Source of the DNA: Daucus carota subsp. sativus
Lineage: Eukaryota; Streptophyta; Magnoliopsida; Apiales; Apiaceae
Direction: 5' to 3'
NCBI RefSeq assembly: GCF_001625215.2
Contig: NC_030381.2
Coordinates: 50,987,214-51,051,213 of the forward strand
Length of the DNA stretch: 64,000 bases
A program made the translations under genes and the position numbers. Shown piece by piece: positions 20,301 through 29,549 of this stretch (position 1 is the first letter of the stretch; each line of letters begins with the position of its first letter). The notes under the pieces are model-generated. The model ran no database searches, had not been told where the DNA came from, and saw only the letters and a list, made by a program, of their open reading frames with translations.

Positions 20301-22030
20301 AAAAGTCAAAGTGACAAGTAAAAAGGGACGGAGGTAGTAGTATATAGTCATTAATATCTCGTTGAAATGTCCTAAATCATGCATATGTCCTTCGTGATAG
20401 AGTTCAAGGAATCTCTTCCTTAGATATTATACAATAGCTTGTTATTACGGCAAAAGGAAGATAAGAATTTGTAAAGAGAGTCCAGTGCAGAATTACAGCC
20501 AACCACTTGGAAAATTCTAAATATGTGATTACAAGGAAGATACATGCCCTTGGCCAAGTGTAGGGATCTCTCTTAGATGACAAACATTAGACTTGTTAAA
20601 GTTGCCAAAGGAGGAAAATATAAACTTGGAAAATGAGTCAAATGCAGACTATAACCTAAAACTTAGACAAGTAAAGGTTTGCTTACTATCATCCTGCTGC
20701 AGCTCATAAAGTGAAAGGCCTAATAGAACTGGTAGCTTTAGTACAAGGTGACTGAAGAATACTATTCAAGTCATTTAATGCCATAAGAAAATGAATTTTG
20801 TATACTGAGGATAACAAATTGTGTGCACAGACCAGCCAATACCATTTATGACTAGTGTATAACATTGGCATTTTCTCTGAGTATATGCATATGTTTAATT
20901 TTTTTTAAACATTAATTATTTTGCAGCAGATAAAACCGATCCAACAAAGAAACGCAGAGTGGAGCGGTCACGGAAGTAAGTATAGTATTGCATTCACTTC
21001 TAACTATTGTGGATTCAGTATTTATGTGCGTTTTTTTGATTATTTGAAGGAATCATAAGCAAAAAGAGAAATTAGGTGGTTCAGTGTGTGTTTGATTTGT
21101 GCACAAGAGTTCAATCATTATATGTTACCTGTGCCTGGAAACATCCAACATGACGACATGGATAAATGTTCACATGTCTGACTCAACCATATTTTACCTC
21201 TATTTTAAATTAACACAAGTTTTGGTCCAAAATGAATTGGTCCATTCCCATGTCCGATTGTGTAACCTGGACTTAGAGTAAAGTAACGTAGTTGTCGAAA
21301 GCTCTGTCAAACACTATGATGCCTAGGGAAAAACCACATCAGACTAAATTAGGTAAGAAAAACTGCTGCAACTTAATGTACAGAATGATCATCAAATCAG
21401 TTAAAGGAGACTCCAAAACAACTATGAGAGTAGCTGGAAAAAACATGATGCTCATAAATTAATTTAAAAGTAAGATGCATCTTGATATATCATTTTCTGT
21501 TCACTTATCTGCTTGAATGAATAGCAAAGAAATGACAGATGCATATGTTACTCCATTTCTTTCCTTCATTAATATTGTTAATAACTAAATTTCATATTTT
21601 CATCAAGTATATATTTTAACAGGTTAACATAAATCACTTTTGAATGATGCAGGATGGCAGAAGCAAAGGAAAGAGTTCTCACGCCAGTAATTCCATCAGA
21701 TATGCAGTCTGTTTTAAAGCGCTGCGAAAATCTTGAGAAGGAAGTGCGATCACTGAAGCTAAACTTGTCTTTTATGAATAGGTGACAAAAAACATAATTT
21801 ACTTGTCTTTTCATCACCAAACTTTCCAGTACCTTATTATTCTGATAGATTAGAGTCCAAAAGAGAACTACTTGTAACAAATAAATGCTGGTTATTAATA
21901 TTGCAGAAAGGACTCCGAACAGACAAAGCAGATAGAAGAGCTACAGAAGCAAAACAAGGATTTGATAAATGAAAAGGAACGGCTTCTGGAAGAAATCGAA
22001 AGGATATACTCGGAGACAAGCAAGATGTAA
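17365..22030 (+). CDS. CYCLOPS: CYCLOPS/IPD3 symbiosis transcription factor
   Basis: Nine exons (17365-17550, 17672-17727, 18114-18251, 18395-18443, 18520-18572, 18666-19360, 20927-20975, 21653-21781, 21907-22030) join in phase to 492 residues; legume CYCLOPS/IPD3 has about 515. The start MEDRRYSDLYRNSTEEL, the block AWFHSSQPMTRSRSSEL and the ending SETSKM are family signatures. Ser50 lies in RVDS, matching the CCaMK phosphosite S50 of Lotus; Ser157 in RSRS probably matches S154. KKRRVERSRK is a nuclear localisation signal. Two heptad-rich helices (CENLEKEVRSLKLNLSFMN and QIEELQKQNKDLINEKERL) form the C-terminal coiled coil. With CCaMK and DELLA it activates RAM1 in mycorrhiza, and NIN in nodulation. 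The first intron begins with GC (GAG|GCAAGA) and exons 4 and 7 have NAGNAG acceptors. All domains look intact. Confidence 0.95.
20103..20337. mobile_element. Stowaway MITE in CYCLOPS intron 6
   Basis: 235 bp between TA dinucleotides. The ends are near-perfect inverted repeats beginning CTACCTCCGTCCCTTTTTAC and extending about 60 bp, including CACTTTGACTTTTTGCACGT. This is the Stowaway (Tc1/mariner) signature. The arms are so alike that insertion is probably recent. It lies well away from splice sites. Confidence 0.92.
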
Positions 22031-22717
22031 GACTTGATCATGATATTTCTAGTTAGAACACTTTGTATTACCTCAAACTAAGTTACTAAACAAGGATCGC
22101 ATTCTACAAGTAATTAAGACATGTTTAACCGGACTGAATTCATATTCTTGAACAAATGGTCGATCTTGATTTAACAACTATGTTGGGTCAAATGTTCCTA
22201 AGACAGTAGCACTAAAAACATCAGTTTGTATGCTGAATTTAGGCTTATACCTTCTTTGATTTCTTTACAAGTGATGCGGTAATGATCTATCATATTCATT
22301 TTCATGGCATGCCCTTCTTTTCGTATTGACACCTGTTAAATGAGTAATTTATTTGATGATAACAGGTATTAAAACATAGTTGAATACATTATAATGTAAG
22401 AAAGTGACATATTTTATGAATCAACAGCCAACAAAGTAAATAATTCTAAAGTATAATCTCTTTCATATGATAGTTAAGGAACAATACTACAATTAATGTA
22501 TGTTTATGTTATAAGGATCAAGTAATCAACTTAGCGCCTGAAGTGCGTAATAAATCTAAGTTTGGAAATTTCTTTTAGCAATCTATGCGGATGACAATTT
22601 GAGATCAAGGATAAGTCCCATCCAATACAACAATATGAGATCAAGGAATTAGGGATTTCAGACAAGTTAGATCTTCGGGACCATCAAAATTAGATATCTT
22701 TATTACAAGTCGGGTGT

Positions 22718-22850
22718 TCTTGATTATGACGCTCCATCTTAACGGTGAATTTCAGACAAGTATTGATGTTTTCCAAATAAATTCAGAAATCAAAGTTATC
22801 TGCTATGTTCACCGTAATCTTGGAGATTCTTGTGAGCTGTGGCCCACTCG
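22718..22850 (+). repeat. Dispersed repeat copy, probably retrotransposon-derived
   Basis: This segment (from CTTGATTATGACGCTCCATC to CTTGTGAGC) closely matches the inverse of 46985-47125 in an intron of the kinase gene. Text of the type GCTCCATCT...GACAAGTATT resembles what lies near the coding end and LTR of Ty1-copia elements, but no element ends or coding sequence can be drawn. Confidence 0.5.
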
Positions 22851-23591
22851 TAAAGACATGATTCAGTTTTGTGCTGTTAAAGCAGGCAGCTAGTACCAAG
22901 AAGAACACTAAACTATGTAAACATGCCAGACTCGCAGATAATACAAGTACATTGTTGTCATAGATGAGTAACTAACAATATAATCTTTCAAGAAATCACA
23001 TGAAATCTAGCAAAAGAACACACGATGTAGAAATTTACCAATATATATGGACCTCTTCAGAAACTATCAATGTATTCAAAAAGAAAAAGAAAAAAAGGGA
23101 ATTGTATTCTTAAGGAAAAAGTTGAGATCAGCGTCTCAGTATTTTCTTGTAAACCAAAACAGATAATTAAAAGACCTCGTATATGAACAAGTCTGAAGAA
23201 AGCTTTTCAAGATCCTCTGTCTTGATGAATCTTGACATCTTTCTCATCCATCGATCAGGCATTCAATATAAGGGGTACTGTCTCAGAAGCCTTAGTATTT
23301 GAATAAACATCTATATCATAACCCTCTTTCAACTGCATCACAAAATATTTAAATAAAACATCATCAAAATTGAGACAATATTAACAAAGGCTGGAATAAT
23401 AATCAGTAGTATAAATCCCATACCTTAAAGAAGAAGAATACTACTAGGTTCTTGGAGATTCTTGGGTGTTAAAGCAGGCAGTGACAAGAAGAATACTAAA
23501 CTTCTTAAACATGCATGCAAGACTCGATCGCATAATATAACAATAACTACGTGGTTACTTACCACTTCTTGGCCATCGATCATCCCCATCT

Positions 23592-23690
23592 CTCTCCCTC
23601 TCCCCTTCTCTTTCTCTCTCTCTCATGATCTCTGACCATCGCCAATCCGCACGAGAGAGAGAGAAAGAGAACGCGAGAGAAACAGAGTCT
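23592..23690. repeat. CT-rich/GA-rich inverted tract
   Basis: CTCTCCCTCTCC...TCTCTCTCTCTC on the left faces GAGAGAGAGAGAAAGAGAAC on the right, separated by about 30 bases including ATGATCTCTGACCATCGCC. It could form a hairpin. It is simple sequence, not a gene. Confidence 0.6.
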
Positions 23691-24385
23691 CATCCATCGC
23701 TCACATGTGTTTTTGAATTAACTTTGAAAATTTATAGGCTGAATTTATAGGCTACCGTCTATCGAATTACTATATTCGATTTGTAATTTTGTTTGATTTT
23801 CGTGTTTTTATCCTTATCTTGTTATTTCTAGTGATTTTCATTTGATAGGATTTCTATTTATTTTAAATATTCGCTTATGTTATATCCATTTTTTAGAGTA
23901 GAAAATTAAAAAATACATTTTTTTGAAAAATTCATTTTTTATTTTTGATTTACCTAGTTATCAGTTTATATGAGTACTATTTGATGTGCAACTGCAAATA
24001 TGTTTTTCGGTTGGATTTGTTATTCTGAATTCCTAAATTTTCTAGGCAAGATTGTAGTTTCTGGATGATATTCCATTTATTTAAATTTTAGAAATAAGTT
24101 ACGGCTTTTTAGTTGTTTAGGTGAAGTCTAGGATAAGTCTTCTGTAGCAGTTTTTTCTGAAAAACATGCGAAAAATTGTTTGAAAAATCTAAAAATAATT
24201 TTTTCAAACAGTAACTTCTAGCTGAAAAGCTGTTTTTAAAAAAAAACAAATCTCTCATATTTTTAGAAAAAACTGCTCTTCATTTACACAAAATTGTTGC
24301 AAATATCACTATCAAACATCATCGAAAACATTACCTTTTAATTATAATTTAAAATAAATAAATATCAAAAAATTATCATCAGAAA

Positions 24386-24600
24386 CTCCATCCGTCCTAA
24401 CCAATAGTATATACTGGGGGATGGGATGCGACACAAATTTTAATACTTTCACAAAATCTAGTTCTATAACTTATTTTTTAGATTTTAAATTTTTATACAA
24501 AATAAGAAAATTTTAAAAATAAATTACATAACTATATTTTATAAGAGTTTTAAAATGATATTCCATGAAGCGTATACAATTAATTGGGACATAGGAAGTA
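24386..24600. mobile_element. Degenerate Stowaway-type MITE
   Basis: The left end CTCCATCCGTCCTAACCAAT and the inverted right end TACTTCCTATGTCCCAATTA are worn versions of the Stowaway terminus (CTCCCTCCGTCCC...). The interior is AT-rich. It appears older than the copies at 20103 and 38520. A worn Tourist-like terminus CCCAAACGGACCC just outside (24652-24664) suggests it may sit in another MITE. Confidence 0.55.
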
Positions 24601-24767
24601 TCTAATTTTTACAACAAAATTTTTTTTACCTCCACATTTTCTAACAATAATCCCAAACGGACCCTAATTTTAGGATTTTTTTTTTTTGATTTTCAGATAT
24701 TTAAATTTTATATTATCTAAATATATGGGATTATATGGGATCAGTATGGATCCGGTTTTAGAAAGGA

Positions 24768-24925
24768 AGGCGTTAATTGTGCCTTAATTGAGCGCGTTAA
24801 GTGTGCCTCCTAATCGAGTGCGTTAATTGTGCCTCTTAATTAAGAGCGTAAATTGTGCCTCCGGGCGTTAATTGTGCCTTAATTGAGGACGTTAATTGTG
24901 TCTTAATTAAGGGAGTTAATATTTT
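24768..24925. repeat. Degenerate ~30-bp minisatellite
   Basis: Six or so irregular copies of GCGTTAATTGTGCCTTAATTGAG. Copies vary in length and in the spacer (GAGCGC, CGAGTG, GGAC). No coding sense; the inverted TTAATTAA cores may form small cruciforms. Confidence 0.75.
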
Positions 24926-25468
24926 ATTAATTGTGGCTTAATTGTGAGCTTAATTGTCTCAATTGTTAGTTATCATGATTGTGGGAATATTTTGATCTGC
25001 ACTTGCAACATACACGTGTTTTTAATAATAATTATTTATTGGATATATATAATCTGTTACATATATTGACTTATATTCTTCTTGTTTTCTTTGTTTTATT
25101 TTCAGGATTCTCGGAAGAAAACTAGTTTTTTTTTCAGATATTAAAGTTTTATTGTCTAAATTTCTCCGATCATTTTACATGTCCGACGATTAGATAATAA
25201 GTTTTCTTGCATGAAAGAATTATCACGGTGAATTACCGATTCATATTCGTTGAGATTTATTCTAAATTTTAAAAAATATTGATTTAAATTCGAAAAATAT
25301 TACGTGGCCGTTAAGAGCTCCGAATCTCCCTCACCGATAAATTACTAATAATTAATATTTAATTTAATGAAATTAATTGCTACAAAAAGACCATTCACTT
25401 TCCTCTTTGCCCACAACTCTACGATACAAATACTCAAAAATAACTCAAAACCGCCCACAACCCCTGTA

Positions 25469-25478
25469 TTTTCGCGCC
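25469..25478 (+). promoter_or_regulatory. E2F-type binding site upstream of RPA1
   Basis: TTTTCGCGCC contains TTTCGCGC, which fits the plant E2F consensus TTTSSCGC exactly. It lies about 135 bp before the RPA1 start codon in otherwise AT-rich DNA. E2F control of replication and repair genes is well established, so the placement fits S-phase or damage-responsive expression. Occupancy is inferred. Confidence 0.6.
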
Positions 25479-25610
25479 CATCTCAAAAACTTCCTCAACA
25501 CTCTCCAATTTCCTAGGGTTTCAAATCTCATCTACACAGTAAAACACACAAATATAAACAGACCCATTTTCTCAAAACCCCATCTTTATTCACAAATCAA
25601 AACACTGAAA

Positions 25611-28600
25611 ATGGTGAATTTGTCAGGAGGGTCAGTTGATATGATATGCAACAGCAAAGATAAGCATGTGGATATCAACCCAATACTTCAAGTTCAAGAT
25701 GTGAGGATTGTGCAGACCACTAATTCAGCTTCTGAGAGGTACAGATTGTTGCTGTCTGATGGGGTTTTCACTGTTCAGGGGATGCTTGCTACTCAGAACA
25801 ATGATCTGGTGAAGGCTAATAAGCTGGTGAAAGGGTCTGTGGTGAAGCTCAATGAGTTTGTTTGTAATCGCATCCAGACTCGAGTGTATGTATCTTTTCA
25901 TCTCTTTGAATGTTTTTTTTGGGTTTTGTTGTGTTTTTGCTTGGTGGGTTCTTGTTTTTTAGGTTATGTGTGTGAAAGTGTTGGGCTTTTGGTGCTTTCT
26001 TGATTTAAGGTTTTACAAGATTGGATTGGATTTTGGAGATTGGTTTGTTGTTGTTGTTTGTGTGGAAATGTTGGGTTTTCGATATGGGGTTCTTCGATAT
26101 TGGATTTTGGAGATTGGCTTTCGTTCTTGTGTGGAGAATGTTGGGTTTTGATTTTGATTTTTTTTATATAATATGGGGTTCTTTAAATTTGGATTTTAGA
26201 GAATGGGTTATTGTTCTTGTGTGTGAAATTGTTTGATTTTGATTGGGTTTTTAATTGGGATTCTTTAAGACTGGATATTTGACATTGATTCTTGTTTATG
26301 AGTGTGAACTGTTTGGGTTTTAGTATCTTTTGATATTGGGTTCATCAAGATTGGATTTTGGAGATTGGTTTCTTGTTTTCCAGTGCTTATTTTTGGACTA
26401 TTTTACTTTTTTATTTGTGGAAGTCTCGGGGCCAGTTATTCTTATGTGTTTGTATTTGATCTATAAATACTTGGAATTGAATGGTGCAATAAGTCGAAGA
26501 GACCGGAAGCCAAACTTGAATTGTAATAAAATGTAGAAAACATTGAGGTTTTACGTTACTAGTAGGTGGATAACTTTGATGCAAAGCTAAAGTTCAGTAT
26601 TTTGTTGGAATTGCAAGTGGAGAATGAAACCCAAATATGATTTTATATTTTTAGAAAAAAACTAGATATAAAAATAAATTTCAGTTTGTTAAATTTCTGT
26701 ATATGTGTGTACTGTCAGCTAAATAAGAAAGATCCCTAGTTTGCTTTTATTGAACTTGTAAAACTTAATATTACGAGTAGTAATGTTTATCATCGTTTTA
26801 TCCTCGTCTAGGAGTATTTCTAAACAATTATGTGGATTCAATATTACTATGTCTGATTCAGAGACGCTCTAAGATTCAATCCTCTAAACAAATATCACTG
26901 ATGACTTATTTGAATCCATATGAAATTCTTTATTCATTTCTGATGTTGTGTTATTGATGTCAATAATTTTGATTCAGGATAATTATAATTGTCAATCTGG
27001 ATTTGGTACTAGAGCAGTGTGAGACAATTGGTGATCCAAAACCATATCCACCAATAGTTGACGGTCCAGCAAAACCTTCCCCGGCTTCTAACATAAGTCA
27101 CAGCGGAAATTCTAATAATCCTCAATATCACAATGGAAATTCAGTTGGTGCTGGGTTAATGCCTAACAATGAAAATGTAGGTGTCGGAAGTTATATGCAG
27201 GCTCCTGGACAAGGTAGGAGTTCTGGTCCGCCTTTATACAATAGCTCTCTTGGCAGTAAAGCAGAATCAGGACAATATAATCAAACAACTTCAGGCTTTG
27301 GATATTCAAACACAGAGTCTGCTACTGGAATTTCACGATCACCTATGAATAATCATGTGCGTCCTATTCAGCCAGCATATCCTCAGGTACCTCCAATGTA
27401 TGGAAACAGGGGACCAATCGCAAAAAATGGAGCACCTCCAAGGATTATTCCTATTGCAGCTCTTAATCCATATCAAGGTAGGTGGACAATCAAAGCCAGA
27501 GTGACAGCAAAAGGGGCTCTCAAACGCTACAGTAATCAGCGGGGTGAAGGGAAGGTATTTTCTTTTGATCTTCTTGATTCTGATGGTGGAGAGATACGTG
27601 CAACCTGCTTTAATGCTGCAGCTGACCAGTTCTACCACCAGATTGAGGATGGCAAAGTATATTTAATTTCTAAAGGCACGCTGAAACCTGCCCAAAGAAA
27701 TTTTAATCATCTCCCTAATGACCATGAAATTATGTTGGACAGCTCCTCCACAGTGGAGCCTTGTTTTGAAGGTGAACACTCAATCCCGCAACAGAGATTT
27801 CAATTTCGGTCTGTAGCTGAAATTGAAGGTATTGAAAATAATACCGTTATTGATGTCATTGGTGTTCTTTGCTCTATTAGTCCATCAAGCCCGATAATGA
27901 GGAAAAATGGCACTGAAACTCTGAAGAGGGCTCTCCACATCAAAGACATGTCTGGAAGAAGTGTTGAAGTAACTTTGTGGGGAGATTTTTGCAATGCAGA
28001 AGGACAAACACTACAAAACATTTGTGATTCAGGGGTATTTCCTGTTTTGGCTGTGAAATCTGCTAAAGTAAGTGACTTTAATGGGAAGGCTGTAGGGACA
28101 ATACCTACTAGTAAGGTGATTATAGAGCCAGATATCCCCGAGGCTCACAACTTAAAAGCTTGGATGGAGACTGATGGAAAGAATGCTCAAGTATCTTCTA
28201 TATCCAGGGAGACAGCAATAGGAAGGCAAGATGTTAGGAAGACTATATCACAAATCAAAGACGAAAAACTAGGGACTTCTGAGAAGCCAGATTGGATCAC
28301 AGTAGCTGCTACTCTATCATATCTTAAAACGGACAATTTCTGCTATACTGCATGTCCCCTAAAGATCGGAGAACGACAGTGCAACAAAAAAGTTATAAAC
28401 AATGGAGATGGAACGTGGCGATGTGAGAGGTGTGATCAGTCTGTTGAGGAATGCGATTATAGATATATACTCCAGTTTCAGATACAGGACCATACTGGCT
28501 TAACATGGGTAACTGGATTTCAGGAAATCGGCGATGAAATTTTTGGTATTCCTGCAAAAGATTTGTATATGATGAAAAATGAGGACCAAGATGATGAAAA

Positions 28601-29549
28601 ATTTTCAGAATACGTCCGCAAGATTCTCTTCAACAAATATTTGTTCAAGTTGAAAGTGAAGGAGGAGACATTTAGTGATGAACAGCGGGTGAAGTCCACT
28701 GTGGTCAAAGTAGATAAACTAAATTTTGTATCCGAGACTAGAGGTCTCTTGGATTTACTTAATAAGCTTCAGGGGGTTGACTCAAGTTCAGTAGCTTTGA
28801 AGTCTGAAAATTCTGTTCTGAACACTGGAACGAATAATGCTGCATATGGTAGTTTTGGGATTAAGGAGTCTGCACATCCTAAAGTCAACTATACGGGAAA
28901 TGTTAGTTCTGCTGGTCAAGGGATTGGGTTGCCAGCAAGTCAAGTAGGTCAGTTTGGGAACCAAAATGTTGGTTCTAGGCTTGCATCAACTGGGCCGACT
29001 AATGCATATATGATGTGTAGTACCTGTGGTGGAATGGATCACAGCAGTAATAATTGTCCAGCTGCTATGGATGTTCAAGAGCATTCATATGGTGGAGGTT
29101 TCAATAATCAGACGATTCCTGCTGGCAGTGGCAGCACTGGGGGTGGTGGCAGTGGTAGTGGACAGTGTTACAAATGTCATGAACATGGTCACTGGGCTAA
29201 TAATTGTCCCAATGCTAGGAGTGGGCTTCCAGGTTATGGGAGTGGCAATGTTTCTACTTCTGCTGGTGGTGGTGGCAATGGTGGTGAGTGTTTCAAATGT
29301 CATCAAAATGGTCACTGGGCAAAAGATTGTCCCAGTGCAGGGGGTGTGACTTCTGGTTATGGGAGTGGCAATGTTTCTGCTTCTGCTGGTGGTGGTGGCA
29401 ATGGTGGTGAGTGTTTCAAATGTCATCAAAGTGGTCACTGGGCAAAAGATTGTCCCAGTGCAGGGGGTGCGACTGCTGGTTATGGAAGTGGCAATGTTTC
29501 GTCTGGAAGATACGGAAGTGCTTCAAAGCAGTATGTGGGTGGCTACTGA
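25611..29549 (+). CDS. Replication protein A 70-kDa subunit, zinc-knuckle (RPA1C/E) type
   Basis: Two exons, 25611-25885 and 26978-29549, give 948 residues (phase 2 junction). Order of domains: RPA1N OB fold (1-105); Ser/Gly/Asn linker (110-245); DNA-binding OB folds A (about 250-360, from IPIAALNPYQGRWTIKARV) and B (370-480, from EIEGIENNTVIDVIGV); fold C (530-715) with the embedded four-Cys zinc ribbon (CP...RQC...WRCERC); then CCHC zinc knuckles, one weak (CSTCGGMDHSSNNC) and three canonical (CYKCHEHGHWANNC type). RPA coats single-stranded DNA with RPA2 and RPA3. In plants, forms with C-terminal zinc knuckles group with RPA1C and RPA1E, linked to DNA-damage repair rather than bulk replication. 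After the stop, ATGCAG|GTAATA could begin a 3' UTR intron. Confidence 0.93.
26015..26385 (+). repeat. Tandem repeats in RPA1 intron 1
   Basis: Four to five imperfect units of about 75-90 bp, each beginning near (A)TTGGATTTTGGAGATTGG, containing TTCTTGTGTG(G/T)AA and TTGGGTTTTGAT, and ending GGGTTCTT. All are T/G-rich on the plus strand. They produce long open frames (F/L/V/W-rich) that are not coding. Confidence 0.7.
29223..29505 (+). repeat. 123-bp tandem repeat encoding RPA1 zinc-knuckle units
   Basis: Two nearly identical 123-bp units (41 residues each), with a part of a third, each give GYGSGNVS(A/T)SAGGGGNGG, then CFKCHQ(N/S)GHWAKDC, then PSAGG. The starts of the repeated text fall at 29246, 29369 and 29492, exactly 123 bp apart. 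High DNA identity points to recent in-frame duplication or gene conversion of a Gly-rich linker plus knuckle module. Confidence 0.92.

Larger units (their letters stand above)
22031..25300. other. Repeat-rich intergenic region downstream of CYCLOPS
   Basis: No intact gene. It contains diverged direct repeats of about 80-100 bp (22876-22960 and 23468-23545, both with TTAAAGCAGGCAG), a CT/GA inverted tract (23592-23690), a degenerate Stowaway and a minisatellite, listed separately where ends can be drawn. A minus-strand frame at 23262-23340 that ends in ASETVPLILNA follows a good acceptor but has no upstream partner. Confidence 0.5.

Noticed and set aside
23262-23345. Last exon of a minus-strand gene (frame ending ASETVPLILNA)
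   Set aside because: There is a good acceptor, but all upstream frames are closed within a few codons and a repeat follows; probably a fragment.
24112-24670. Tourist-like MITE ending CCCAAACGGACCC
   Set aside because: The right end is convincing, but the left end (GTTGTTTAGG) is too weak to draw the element, and flanks read TTA and TAA.
25377-25610. An N-terminal extension of RPA1 (frame open for 78 codons upstream)
   Set aside because: No ATG lies in it, the RPA1N fold starts at the chosen Met, and the stretch holds the E2F site and leader-like sequence.
29085-29438. Minus-strand ORF of 117 codons and plus-strand frame at 29026-29349
   Set aside because: Both are shadows of the RPA1 zinc-knuckle repeats in other frames; the TTIATTTSRSRN-type repeats follow from the 123-bp units.
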